Source of the DNA: Arenicella xantha
GTDB lineage: Bacteria; Pseudomonadota; Gammaproteobacteria; Arenicellales; Arenicellaceae
Assembly: GCF_003315245.1 (NCBI RefSeq)
Contig: NZ_QNRT01000002.1
Span: forward strand, 790,206-854,205
DNA: 64,000 bases
Reading direction: 5' to 3'
Each line of letters starts with the position of its first letter. Position 1 is the stretch's first letter. Shown piece by piece: positions 19,201 through 27,047 of the stretch. Position numbers and translations under genes: made by a program. Below the pieces are notes generated by a model. That model searched no databases, was not told where the DNA came from, and was given only the letters and a program-made list of their open reading frames with translations.

Positions 19201-19669
19201 CGATTTCGCTTTCTAAGCGTTGATTCAACATCACTAAAAAGTCGTTGATCGGCATCGGCTCTGTCGGCACCGTATCTAACCAAGATCGCATTGATTTGGT
19301 CATGCGGGCTTTTTTCAAATAGGCGTGTAGTTCTTTACGAGTCTGCGCATCGTATTCAAACGGAAAGGTCTGTGCATAATCCTCTACAAAAAAATCAAAC
19401 GGATTGTAGGCCGTCATATCAGCAATTAACTCGACCTCAAACGACAACGTAGTAGCACGTTTTGGAAACATCAGTCGCGCTTGGAAATTACCAAAGGGGT
19501 CTTGCTGCCAGTTAATAAAATGTTCGTCTGGTAGCACCGTGAGCGAATAGGCCAAAATAGGGGTTCGCGAGTGCGGTGCCGGCCTGAGACGCAATATATG
19601 CGGTGCAATATCAACCGGACGGTCAAATTCATAAGTCGTTTTATGGTGTAGAGCAACACGTATGGTCAT
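16271..19669 (-). CDS. Transglutaminase / DUF2126 two-domain protein
   Basis: A large 1132-residue protein. The first ~290 residues are a transglutaminase-like domain with the triad GSCRDTAW, DLHAWCEVY and LDPTSG. The rest is DUF2126, marked by LTMGGEPTFVSIDD, GGGNHITLGG and HRAEFCIDKLYAP. DUF2126 has been proposed to belong to the glutamine-synthetase-like amidoligases. Between its parts lies a low-complexity linker near residue 590 with a repeated TSPKQK. The ATP-grasp/alpha-E gene follows after 38 bp on the same strand, so this is probably the first gene of a three-gene operon. Confidence 0.9.
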   Translation of the reverse strand: MTIRVALHHKTTYEFDRPVDIAPHILRLRPAPHSRTPILAYSLTVLPDEHFINWQQDPFGNFQARLMFPKRATTLSFEVELIADMTAYNPFDFFVEDYAQTFPFEYDAQTRKELHAYLKKARMTKSMRSWLDTVPTEPMPINDFLVMLNQRLESEIDYSLRFEPGVQTPHETLTSKVGSCRDTAWLLVQILRNLGLAARFASGYLVQLAPDIESLEGPSGPAEDFTDLHAWCEVYLPGAGWVGLDPTSGLFTSEGHIPLACTPEPISAAPITGATGKCEVEFSYSNVVTRILEDPRVTKPYTEDQWQSILALGNLVEQDLVDNDVRLTMGGEPTFVSIDDMESGQWNTEALGQDKLDLAKKLLLRLRDRFAPNGLLHYGQGKWYPGEEVPRWALGCFWRKDQQPIWHNAELLGRIDKDYGFTIDHAQKFASALAKRSGVGEQFVNPAFEDALYYIWREESLPAGIDPYSAKAKDGLERARIARILRQGVDAEAGYVLPIKWDEQAATWTSSKWKLRAERVVLIPGDSPMGLRLPLNSLQTPDDNEREPERDPFEQREPLAHLTAPSDGSSNNVISSVVARDPVTTSHKQKTSPKQKTSPKQKTIAPIRTSLCIEPRDGKVYVFMPPLEQLEHYLELINLIEHTANQLAVPVIIEGYEPPKDARIEKLLVTPDPGVIEVNINPANNWQELVENTTVLYEEARLTRLATEKFMHDGRHTGTGGGNHITLGGASPSDSPLLRRPDLVRSLVTYWQHHPGLSYLFSGMFIGPTSQSPRVDEGRDEMLYELEIAFQQMPDGDVEQPWLVDRLLRNLLIDITGNTHRAEFCIDKLYAPGTSSGRQGILEFRGFEMPPHSRMALVQTLLLRALVARFWNQPYKKPLVRWGTQLHDRFLMPHYVWSDIKDVVQDLNDHGYPFDLEWLAPFEEFRFPHYGRLQVGDIKLGLRWAVEPWHVLGEEIGSFGTARYVDSSVERLQVKVDGLTDGRHIVVCNGRRLPLQSTGRQGQYVASVRYRAWQPPSALHPTIGVHAPLVFDIIDTWNGKAIGGCSYHVTHPGGRSYDTYPLNALEAESRRVNRFWDFGHTPGSVPATDSQGLLREFFEHYYEPKPMAPPLEESPDEYPHMLDLRKQQIIGS
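17861..17914 (-). repeat. 18-bp tandem repeat in the DUF2126 linker
   Basis: Nearly three copies of an 18-bp unit (GGTTTTTTGCTTGGGGCT on the plus strand); the last six bases of the third copy differ. On the coding strand it gives TSPKQK repeats in a basic linker. The unit is a multiple of three, so copy-number changes would keep the frame. Confidence 0.85.
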
Positions 19670-19922
19670 GAGAATTAGTAGGATGAGTTATCTAAATTAA
19701 AAATCGAGCTATCGTTGCGATAACAACAGGCTTGCGATCGTCGTTGACCGAAGCAGGTATAAGCTAACATTTAGGTTGTTGAATAAACGTCGGTTGCGCT
19801 TAAGACTTGGCAACTGCGCCTCACTTGAATTAGTCAGAGCACAATCAATACCTAGCAACACGAGTGGTTTAGCGCTTAAGCATAGCGCGAACCGATAAAC
19901 GGTTAAAGCCGATGCAAGAGGG

Positions 19923-20723
19923 CTAGTCAAGAAAAGGGTCGTTCACAGCTTCCACGCGGATTTGCATGTCACGGAGGTCAACTGCGTTGCCGAATTGAGT
20001 AAAGATCGCCACATCAGCGGCGTCACGACCATAAGCGATGGCAATCCGACCACCCAAAGGGTCGAATTGAGTAGCATCAAATGTATACCAACGATCGCCT
20101 ACGAATGCTTCGAACCACGCGTGTAAATCCATCGGCTGCAAGCCTTCGAGGTAGCCAACGACCATTCGCGCAGGAATCGATAGCGCTCGACACAAGGCGA
20201 TGCCGAGGTGCGCCATATCTCGACAAACTCCATTCGGACGCTGGTTAACCTCAGCGGCACTAATAAGTTCCTGCCCCTGCCCTGGTGTGTAAGCAACCGT
20301 TTGCTGAATATAGCGAACGATAGCCACACACTGATCATACCCAGCAGACTGACCAGTAACAATATCCGCCGCGGCTTGCGAGAACCGATCAGATTCACAA
20401 AATCGACTCGGCAGTAAAAACGGTAACACTTCAATCGGCAAATTTTTGATCTCCACAAAGCGTGCACCGAAAGCCACATCAGCACAAGCCGCGACCTCTG
20501 CGGTAACTGACGTGCTGATTCTGAAGTGGCCAGCGGGCGAAACCAGGCGCTGACAAAAATTACCGAACGGATCCACAAATTCATTCGCCTCCACCTCAGG
20601 CGAGTAACTATATTGCTCGCAAGCGATTGCTTGCTGCTCGCCATTGCGCGGACGCAACATGAGTAAAAACGGTGTCGGGGTCGGTATATCTAAGTCGAGC
20701 TGGCAAGAAGCGTGTAACCACAT
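19923..20723 (-). CDS. Transglutaminase-like protein (third of three)
   Basis: A 266-residue protein related to the other transglutaminase-fold proteins of the cluster, with Cys in [12 protein letters not shown], His in [10 protein letters not shown] and Asp in YTFDATQFD. The frame is open to an earlier ATG at 20810. I choose 20723 because [19 protein letters not shown] matches the usual family N-terminus, although neither start has a good ribosome site. It lies upstream of the DUF2126 gene on the same strand, separated by about 250 bp, so it may have its own promoter. Confidence 0.82.
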   Translation of the reverse strand: MWLHASCQLDLDIPTPTPFLLMLRPRNGEQQAIACEQYSYSPEVEANEFVDPFGNFCQRLVSPAGHFRISTSVTAEVAACADVAFGARFVEIKNLPIEVLPFLLPSRFCESDRFSQAAADIVTGQSAGYDQCVAIVRYIQQTVAYTPGQGQELISAAEVNQRPNGVCRDMAHLGIALCRALSIPARMVVGYLEGLQPMDLHAWFEAFVGDRWYTFDATQFDPLGGRIAIAYGRDAADVAIFTQFGNAVDLRDMQIRVEAVNDPFLD

Positions 20724-20978
20724 AAAGGTAAAATTGCTCGGAGAGTAAGTTCTGTTGCTAGTGTGCGGACAGCGCGACCGTGATACAAGTGAATTCAGTG
20801 CAAGGCACATGCATTTCGTGAGTTCACGACTAAACTAGCGCCTCGAAATATGACATTAGTCTCTCAAAAGCCACCAATGTCAAGAGCTTGACTATAGCAA
20901 TGCATACTTAGGAATGTGAATTGCAAGCGTCATGAGACTTACCGGAGCTAGCAAATGAGCATACTCAACCCAGATTAC

Positions 20979-21833
20979 TCAACCCTCGCGAGCGGCACGC
21001 AGACGTTGCTCAAGTTCTTCTTGTTCTTCCAAGGCCGCTTTAATCTCGAGCATCACTGCATCCACATTCGCTGGCTGCGTATCTTCTTGCACTAGCCCCG
21101 TGAGCTGGGTATCAGGCGTTAAATCACCATTCTCAAACAACGTCCAGATCTCCTTGGCATACTGAACCTTCAACAATTCTGGTGCAAACTGACCGTAATA
21201 CTGCGTCATATTTCGAACGTCTCGCTCGAGCATGGACTTAGCATTATTGTTAGCCGACGCGTCCACCGCCTGCGGTAAATCGATAATCACTGGACCGTGC
21301 TCATCTACCAGCACATTAAACTCCGACAGATCTCCGTGAATCACACCAGCACACAACATCCGAACCACGTCGCGCATAACAATGGCATGATCGCGTCGCG
21401 CTCGTTCGGGGCTTAGCTCTACGTCGTTCAAACGTGGTGCTACGTAGCCATCTTCATCGGTAATCAGTTCCATTAGCAACACGCCACTAAAGCAACCATA
21501 GGGCTCGGGTACACGAACGCCAGCTTGGGCGAGTTTATAAAGCGCATCGACTTCGGCACTTTGCCAAATCTCTTCTTGCTGGTCGCGCCCGAACTTCGAG
21601 CCTTTTTCCATAGCGCGAGCGCGTCGGCTATTACGAACCTTACGCCCTTCTTGGTATTGCACAGCTTTCTTAAAACTACGTTGCGCAGCTTCCTTGTAGA
21701 CTTTTGCACAACGCACTTCAGTACCGCAGCGCACCATGTACACCGTGGCTTCTTTACCACTCATTAATTGACCGATTACGTCATCAATAAGCCCATCTTC
21801 GATCAACGGCAACAGCCGTTTAGGCGTTTTCAT
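20979..21833 (-). CDS. RIO1-family serine kinase
   Basis: This 284-residue atypical protein kinase carries the RIO signatures. GKEATVY is the nucleotide loop near residues 26-32, and the catalytic loop is HGDLSEFNVLV. IIDLPQAVD takes the place of DFG, with the metal-binding Asp. Bacterial RIO kinases are usually single-domain cytoplasmic proteins with unknown targets. The last ~40 residues are Glu-rich and helical. It lies 33 bp downstream of an alpha/beta hydrolase gene on the same strand, and the two may be co-transcribed. Confidence 0.92.
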   Translation of the reverse strand: MKTPKRLLPLIEDGLIDDVIGQLMSGKEATVYMVRCGTEVRCAKVYKEAAQRSFKKAVQYQEGRKVRNSRRARAMEKGSKFGRDQQEEIWQSAEVDALYKLAQAGVRVPEPYGCFSGVLLMELITDEDGYVAPRLNDVELSPERARRDHAIVMRDVVRMLCAGVIHGDLSEFNVLVDEHGPVIIDLPQAVDASANNNAKSMLERDVRNMTQYYGQFAPELLKVQYAKEIWTLFENGDLTPDTQLTGLVQEDTQPANVDAVMLEIKAALEEQEELEQRLRAAREG

Positions 21834-21866
21834 ATTAAATCCATGCGATCAACAAACTGTCGGTGA

Positions 21867-22892
21867 CTATTTCCACACCGCCAACACGGTTTTCAATGCA
21901 GTAAGCAATGCGATTGGTTGATCCAACATTAAATGGTGTCGAGCATCTGGAATGTCGATGATCGGAAACGGCATTTGCTCCAATTCATCGATCAACTCAG
22001 TCAAATAGGCTGCTGAATCATCATTAAATAAATAACTCTTTTTACCATATATCACCGCCTTACGGCCAGGAGCAGACACCACGCGCTCGCCGGTCTTGGC
22101 CCATTTAGTTTCAAAGCCTGGTTCACGTCGAAACACGCCCGGATCAAATTTCCATTGCCAGCCGCCATCTACCTCGCGCAATGAATGAAATGCCATAAAA
22201 TCAAATAATTCAGGGACTTCTACTTTCTGCGGCGGCGCTAACACGAATCGACCTTTAGCCGTTGGGTAATCAGGGTAAACGCGATTCGGTCTACTAGCAT
22301 TCTGATTGCCAGGCGGTTTAAACTTCTCGGCATTCGCTTCCAACACGCTCGGGCGCATAATCATCAAGTCGCAAATTATCATGCCCGCGAATTTATCTGG
22401 GTGTTCATGCACAGCCGATACCGCGACCTGTCCACCATAGGAGTGCGCGATAATGGTTGGCTTAGACTCGTGTCCAAACAAACCAGTTTGCTCGGTAACT
22501 CCAAGCAATTCGTCAATCCGAACCTCTATCGGATACGCGTCACGCTTACCCGAGTCGCCCATGCCAGACATATCGTAGGCCACCACATGATAGTGCTCGG
22601 CTAAAAACGGTGCAATAAACGCCCAGCAACGTGAATGCGCCAAGAACCCATGCAGCATAATGATGCTCGGTTTAGTACGGTCGCCCCATCGGAAATACCG
22701 GATATCACAGCCGTCAACCGTTACGAAACCTTCTTCGCGCGGCACCTGCATCGCCTCGTGCAACCATTTAGGAGGATTGTCGACGGCGGCAGTCAGATCA
22801 GCCATTCCAGAACCAGAAAATGACGATGACTTACGGGCTAATTGAGAGCTTTCACTATTTTGATTAATCATGGAACGAGTCATAGAAAACAT
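21867..22892 (-). CDS. Alpha/beta hydrolase
   Basis: The alpha/beta hydrolase fold is clear: IIMLHGFLAHSRCW gives the oxyanion-hole HGF, IAHSYGGQ holds the nucleophile Ser, and DARHHLMLDQP holds the catalytic His. The nucleophile elbow has Ala rather than Gly at its first position. A lid of ~80 residues precedes the C-terminal strands. In-frame ATGs at 22892, 22883, 22871 and 22805 all lack a good ribosome site; the last would begin just before the conserved part. Substrate unknown; lipase, esterase and epoxide hydrolase roles are all possible. Confidence 0.85.
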   Translation of the reverse strand: MFSMTRSMINQNSESSQLARKSSSFSGSGMADLTAAVDNPPKWLHEAMQVPREEGFVTVDGCDIRYFRWGDRTKPSIIMLHGFLAHSRCWAFIAPFLAEHYHVVAYDMSGMGDSGKRDAYPIEVRIDELLGVTEQTGLFGHESKPTIIAHSYGGQVAVSAVHEHPDKFAGMIICDLMIMRPSVLEANAEKFKPPGNQNASRPNRVYPDYPTAKGRFVLAPPQKVEVPELFDFMAFHSLREVDGGWQWKFDPGVFRREPGFETKWAKTGERVVSAPGRKAVIYGKKSYLFNDDSAAYLTELIDELEQMPFPIIDIPDARHHLMLDQPIALLTALKTVLAVWK

Positions 22893-23061
22893 TATTTTGA
22901 TAGACGAAGTGTACGCTAGATAGACGGCTACTTACACATTGCCATCACAATTGAGTACCAAGTTGGTTCTATCGATGCGCGGCCAAGCAGTCACTCAGCA
23001 CCTTGCAAAATCAGGTGTTTAGAAGAATTCAATCACAATAAGATTTCAGTTCTACCGAAGC

Positions 23062-24066
23062 CTAATGAAACAGCACCACGTTAGTCCACATCGGTAACAA
23101 ATTAAATTGTATATTGTGCTTTTCTGCGCGAGACCGTGCGTACTGAATACCTCCAGCCGCCTCAGTTTTTAACACCTTAGAAACTAATAGATTGGGCATA
23201 ATTGGCTTTTCTTCAAGAGCATCAGTCAGACTATCGAAGTGGATTGGAAAAACTTGCTTGGGCTGAGTCGCGGTAACAATGTGCTGCCAATACGCTTGCT
23301 GATACGGGTCAGTTTGACCGGCAACACCACCAACCCCGAGAAACAACACATCTGCCTGAATATTATCTAGTGCATTCGGCACGAATCCGGCGCTGCCTTG
23401 TACCAAAATATCGCCCTTATAATGCGAAATCAACACGGAGTAGGCACCACCCATTTTGTAGTCAAGCGCTTTAGCTGGCGGCACCAGAGGTTGCTCTATC
23501 AGCGTGTCGCTTAATGCGGCAGCGCGCAACTTGGCATTGGGAAACTGATAATGATCGCTCGGTATCAAGGTAACAGAGAATGCGCCAAATTGGTAAACAG
23601 TATTATTTTTAGCTACCTAAATTTGGGCTTCATCCAGCCCCCAACCGCGCGCGATATTAGCCGTTGACTCCGAGCCCAACAATACCGCGCCAGTGCGTTT
23701 TGCCACTTCTGGCGCATCCATTGCGTGATCAAAATGACTGTGCACCGGAATAATCACATCAAGTTGCCTCAGCTCGCTGCGTTGCAACGCATGACTAATT
23801 GCTTGCATATCCGGTTCGATTTCGCCAGCGAGGACTTGCATCGCCGTGGGCCGACTAAACCATGCATCAAGCATAATTGCGCTGCGGCCGTCTGAGATCA
23901 ACAGGTTGGTATTCCCCATGTATTGCACCGTAACGTCGCCCCTCTCAACGACTGATGCCGACAACTCCAAAGCCGCAAACTGCTCATAGTCGTCACGCAT
24001 AAGCACCAGTCCGCTAAGCACAATGCCAAGCAACACAACCAAGATCGCTAGCAGTTTAATCGTGAG
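23062..24066 (-). pseudogene. MBL-fold metallo-hydrolase interrupted by an in-frame TAG
   Basis: Two ORFs (24042-23617 and 23568-23062) lie in the same frame and together make one metallo-beta-lactamase-fold protein. The first half holds a hydrophobic N-terminus and the zinc motif HSHFDH; the second carries the remaining domain with FLGVGG and PIHFDS. A single TAG at 23617-23619 follows GLDEAQI, and reading continues directly as VAKNNTVYQFGAF, which fits the family. No ATG opens the reading: just after an upstream stop the frame begins with CTC ACG ATT AAA, so the start may also be lost (ACG for ATG). It is either a decaying gene or carries base errors; a frameshift is not needed. Confidence 0.8.
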
Positions 24067-24210
24067 TTATATAAATTTCATACTGCTTGCGCTCAATAAG
24101 ATGTGAATGATTACCGCGCTATACCAGCGCTTACGGCTAAGGTATTTGATTCTTACTCGCAACTCAAGAATACTAGCTACCACTCCACCTAGCGACGCTT
24201 AAGCTCGATC

Positions 24211-25230
24211 ATGCCAACTAATAACAAGTGCCCAAATTGCCAGCACACATTGCACGGACAATATTGCTCGAATTGTGGGCAAAATCAAAAGAGCACTGAC
24301 CGGTACTTTTTGACGCTAATTAACGAAGCGTTTGAAGGCATTTTCAGCTTGGATTCAAAGGCTTGGCGGACCACTTTTTACCTTTTTTTCAAGCCTGGAT
24401 TTCTTACCAACGAACATTTCGCGAATCGTCGCGCTCGTTATATTTCGCCGCTACGCCTGTATTTGATCACCAGTATCGGTTTCTTTTTAACACTGTCGAT
24501 GCTTAACCTATTTAATCCTAACTTCAAAATCGACGTCAACCAGAATGAGCCCGTCGAGACCAACAACTCAGAGCACAGTGAGCCAGCCGCTGACAACGTC
24601 TTATCAAGCAATCAAGAATTTAGCGACGATCCCAAGGTAAGCGACACACCGACCACGCTGCCAGGTAATACTGAACAGCCAACCACTGAGCTGGTCCAAC
24701 CGCTCTCAAATAGCATTGACGAATTTCCACAGATCACTATTGATATTCCAATGGCTGACGAAGAAATGCGTCAGCAGCTCAACAGCAAACTACAAGCAAA
24801 AATCGAGAATGCCGTCGAAATAGCCAAGAAAAGTCCGAAACGTTTGATCTCGAAAATAATCGATACCGCACCGCCGGTTGTGTTTATATTGTTGCCATTT
24901 TTCGCACTGATTCTGAAAGTTGTTTACATCACCAGCAAGCGTTACTACGCCGAACATCTCATTCTGGCGCTGCATAACCATTCATTTTTGTTTGCCGCCA
25001 TCACATTGATGACCCTGAGTCCATTAGTGTTAAGCCACGACATTGACGTGTGGTTTTCCTTGATACTGACCGTTTGGATCGGACTCTATATGTTGCTGAG
25101 CTTAAAACGAGTATTTAGACAAAGTTGGACAGTCACAATCATCAAGACCATGCTACTTGGTCTCGTTTACGTTAACTTACTCTCATTGGGACTTGTTACC
25201 GTTACGTTGATTGGCATTTTGCTACTTTGA
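24211..25230 (+). CDS. DUF3667 membrane protein with N-terminal zinc ribbon
   Basis: The 339-residue protein opens with a CPNC...YCSNCG zinc ribbon (residues 7-23). A DUF3667 region follows, with FKPGFLTNEHFANRRARYISPLR split around residues 70-92, and a first membrane segment near 93-110. An acidic, Pro/Thr-rich stretch of ~100 residues precedes four more hydrophobic helices at the C-terminus. The function of the family is unknown. It is monocistronic and ends at a strong terminator. Confidence 0.85.
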   Translation: MPTNNKCPNCQHTLHGQYCSNCGQNQKSTDRYFLTLINEAFEGIFSLDSKAWRTTFYLFFKPGFLTNEHFANRRARYISPLRLYLITSIGFFLTLSMLNLFNPNFKIDVNQNEPVETNNSEHSEPAADNVLSSNQEFSDDPKVSDTPTTLPGNTEQPTTELVQPLSNSIDEFPQITIDIPMADEEMRQQLNSKLQAKIENAVEIAKKSPKRLISKIIDTAPPVVFILLPFFALILKVVYITSKRYYAEHLILALHNHSFLFAAITLMTLSPLVLSHDIDVWFSLILTVWIGLYMLLSLKRVFRQSWTVTIIKTMLLGLVYVNLLSLGLVTVTLIGILLL

Positions 25231-25231
25231 T

Positions 25232-25264
25232 ACAAAATACCCCGAAATCCTCGAGGTATTTTGT
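25232..25264. terminator. Bidirectional rho-independent terminator
   Basis: ACAAAATACC (25232-25241) pairs perfectly with GGTATTTTGT (25255-25264) across a 13-base loop, directly after the DUF3667 stop. A/T-rich stem ends give U-tracts on both strands. The convergent VapA-like gene ends 21 bp away. Confidence 0.75.
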
Positions 25265-25285
25265 TCTAAACATGAACGACTTTAG

Positions 25286-25750
25286 TTAAGACCAACTACC
25301 TGATCCGCCACCAGTACCCGACACGGTCGACACTGAACCGGCTTGAAAATGGCCAAGCAACGTATTGTTAGAATCGAAAAAGTACATTGCGGTGTAAACC
25401 GGCGTAGCGGTAAACGTAAAACTGGTGGTTCTAGCATACAAATCATTAAGCGATGAAGCGTCTGCTAGGTATACGTCGCCGAATAGTGCGCCGCCACCCG
25501 GAAAGCTAACGCCCCAAGCTGACCCGTCGAAGGTCTTCCCACCATTCACGTTACATTGCGCTTTCACATAAAAAATGAGGCTCGCAAGTGACCCGTTCGC
25601 ACCATAAGCTGATGATGCCTTTAACACCGGCTCGGTCACATTAGCCAAGCTTTTGGCTGTGCTCTCGACCACCTCATCGCTTAATTTTCCGGTAAAATGT
25701 TGCTTAAAATCGCTGGCCAAGTTCACTGGCTGAGTTTGATTATTGCTCAT
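25286..25750 (-). CDS. VapA/VapB family (Rhodococcus equi Vap-like) protein
   Basis: This 154-residue protein's C-terminal ~105 residues resemble the virulence-associated protein domain first described in Rhodococcus equi. That domain is an eight-stranded barrel with SLASLIFYVKAQC, GGGALFGDVYLAD, TPVYTAMYFFD and LLGHFQAGSVSTVSG. Unlike actinobacterial Vap proteins, it has no signal peptide: the N-terminal ~45 residues are polar and helical. The frame is open to 25828, but GGAG before the ATG at 25750 decides the start. The match is from remembered family features, not a search. If right, this is an unusual host lineage for the family. Role unknown. Confidence 0.6.
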   Translation of the reverse strand: MSNNQTQPVNLASDFKQHFTGKLSDEVVESTAKSLANVTEPVLKASSAYGANGSLASLIFYVKAQCNVNGGKTFDGSAWGVSFPGGGALFGDVYLADASSLNDLYARTTSFTFTATPVYTAMYFFDSNNTLLGHFQAGSVSTVSGTGGGSGSWS

Positions 25751-26064
25751 GATTACTCCATGTAAATTAGGTTGTTGCTCTAGACGATATTGTCTAGACG
25801 CGTCACCGAGTATTGAGCAAAACAACAAACAACGGAATTACACGCGATTACACAACACCGTCAAGATTTGCCATGTCGCAAATGACAAAGGATCAAAAAT
25901 GCAAGAAAACAGAGTTTTGTAGCACTGTTTTCGGTCTAAGCACGACATAAGCCCGTGTATTTAAGCCGAAGGCTATTCGCTCGTCCAATCTATGGTTAAT
26001 TTCGGTATATACTCACGGCTTGTTTACACTCGTCCTATTTCTACCTCTGGGGAAGAAGAGCAAG
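25751..26064. promoter_or_regulatory. Divergent 314-bp regulatory region with two repeat pairs
   Basis: Shared upstream region of the VapA-like gene (minus) and the FHA gene (plus). TCTAGACG occurs twice as a direct repeat, at 25779-25786 and 25793-25799 plus the next base. Because TCTAGA is itself palindromic, TCTAGAC/GTCTAGA also forms an inverted repeat, about 30 bp before the VapA-like start codon. A second dyad, ATTTGC...GCAAAT with a six-base spacer, lies near 25865-25882. Both are candidate operators; no promoter is assigned with confidence. Confidence 0.4.
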
Positions 26065-27024
26065 ATGGCCTACCTTCGGATGCACGCTACCGACAATATT
26101 GACTACTTGCGTGAATACCACACCATTGGCCGGCGCAATCAAGAAATTGATACCTATCTCGACTTTCCGGAGGTGTCAAAATTGCATGCCGTCATCGAAT
26201 GGAAACAACCCAATTGGGTTATTCGCGATATGTCATCCAACGGCACCTGGATCAATAATGACCGTCTGCCTCCGTACACCACGCATCTCCTAAAACAGCA
26301 CGACCAAGTCAAAATTGCGGATAACCCGCAGCTGACCTTCGAGATAGCCGACATCACACCACCGGTTGACATGATATTTGCAAGTGATGATAAATTGCAT
26401 TGCCAAACCTTAGCTGAAAATCGCTTATTGCCCGACCATGATTCCCCGAGTGTGGAAATATATAAGTGCCCAGAACGCCACCAATGGTTTGCCCAACATA
26501 TTCAGGGCGCGAGAGATCAAGCGGTCGAATTAGGCCCTTTTGAACACGACAGCCAACTACGCGTCGACGACACTGACTGGACCTTTTTTATTGTCAACGA
26601 CTCCGACGAAACCAAGCTATTGGACACTAATCAAAATCGCTTTGACGATGTAGAATTTCGCTTTGACCTTAGTCAAGACGAAGAAAATGCCACGTTGAAA
26701 CTGATTCACGGCGCCCAACAAGTCGACCTACAAGAACGCTCTCACCATTACCTATTAGTCCATCTATTACGGCAAAAACAAGCGGCTTCAGGAGATCATA
26801 ACTCAGCGCCTAAACTAGGCTGGATTGACTGCGAGTTGTTAATGCGGGACCTAGGCATTGATCATACCCATATGAACATCTTGGTTTACCGTGCGCGTCA
26901 ACAAATTACCGCCGCGCTAGTCGGCTTTGCCGGTGCATCGAGATTATTTGAACGTCGACGTGGCGCAATTCGTACGGGAATTGAACGATTCTCAATCTAT
27001 AAAGAAGGACAACGTGAAGTCTAA
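26065..27024 (+). CDS. FHA domain protein with C-terminal helix-turn-helix-like region
   Basis: A 319-residue cytoplasmic protein. Residues ~5-95 form a forkhead-associated domain that binds phosphothreonine, with the core IGRR, SKLHAVIEW and SNGTWINNDRL including the conserved Gly-Arg, Ser-x-x-His and Asn-Gly. The last ~90 residues (LGWIDCELLMRDLGID, MNILVYRARQQI) resemble the winged-helix region of transcriptional regulators; this part is less certain. The ATG at 26065 is preceded by a purine-rich GGGGAAGAAGAG; an earlier in-frame start at 26020 is less likely. The kinase gene follows after 23 bp, so the FHA domain may read that kinase's phosphorylation. Confidence 0.82.
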   Translation: MAYLRMHATDNIDYLREYHTIGRRNQEIDTYLDFPEVSKLHAVIEWKQPNWVIRDMSSNGTWINNDRLPPYTTHLLKQHDQVKIADNPQLTFEIADITPPVDMIFASDDKLHCQTLAENRLLPDHDSPSVEIYKCPERHQWFAQHIQGARDQAVELGPFEHDSQLRVDDTDWTFFIVNDSDETKLLDTNQNRFDDVEFRFDLSQDEENATLKLIHGAQQVDLQERSHHYLLVHLLRQKQAASGDHNSAPKLGWIDCELLMRDLGIDHTHMNILVYRARQQITAALVGFAGASRLFERRRGAIRTGIERFSIYKEGQREV

Positions 27025-27047
27025 TACCGCAAGCCTAAGCCGCCTAT

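Noticed and set aside
23569..23620. Frameshift in the metallo-beta-lactamase gene
   Set aside because: Both halves are in the same frame; a single TAG explains the interruption, so no indel is needed.
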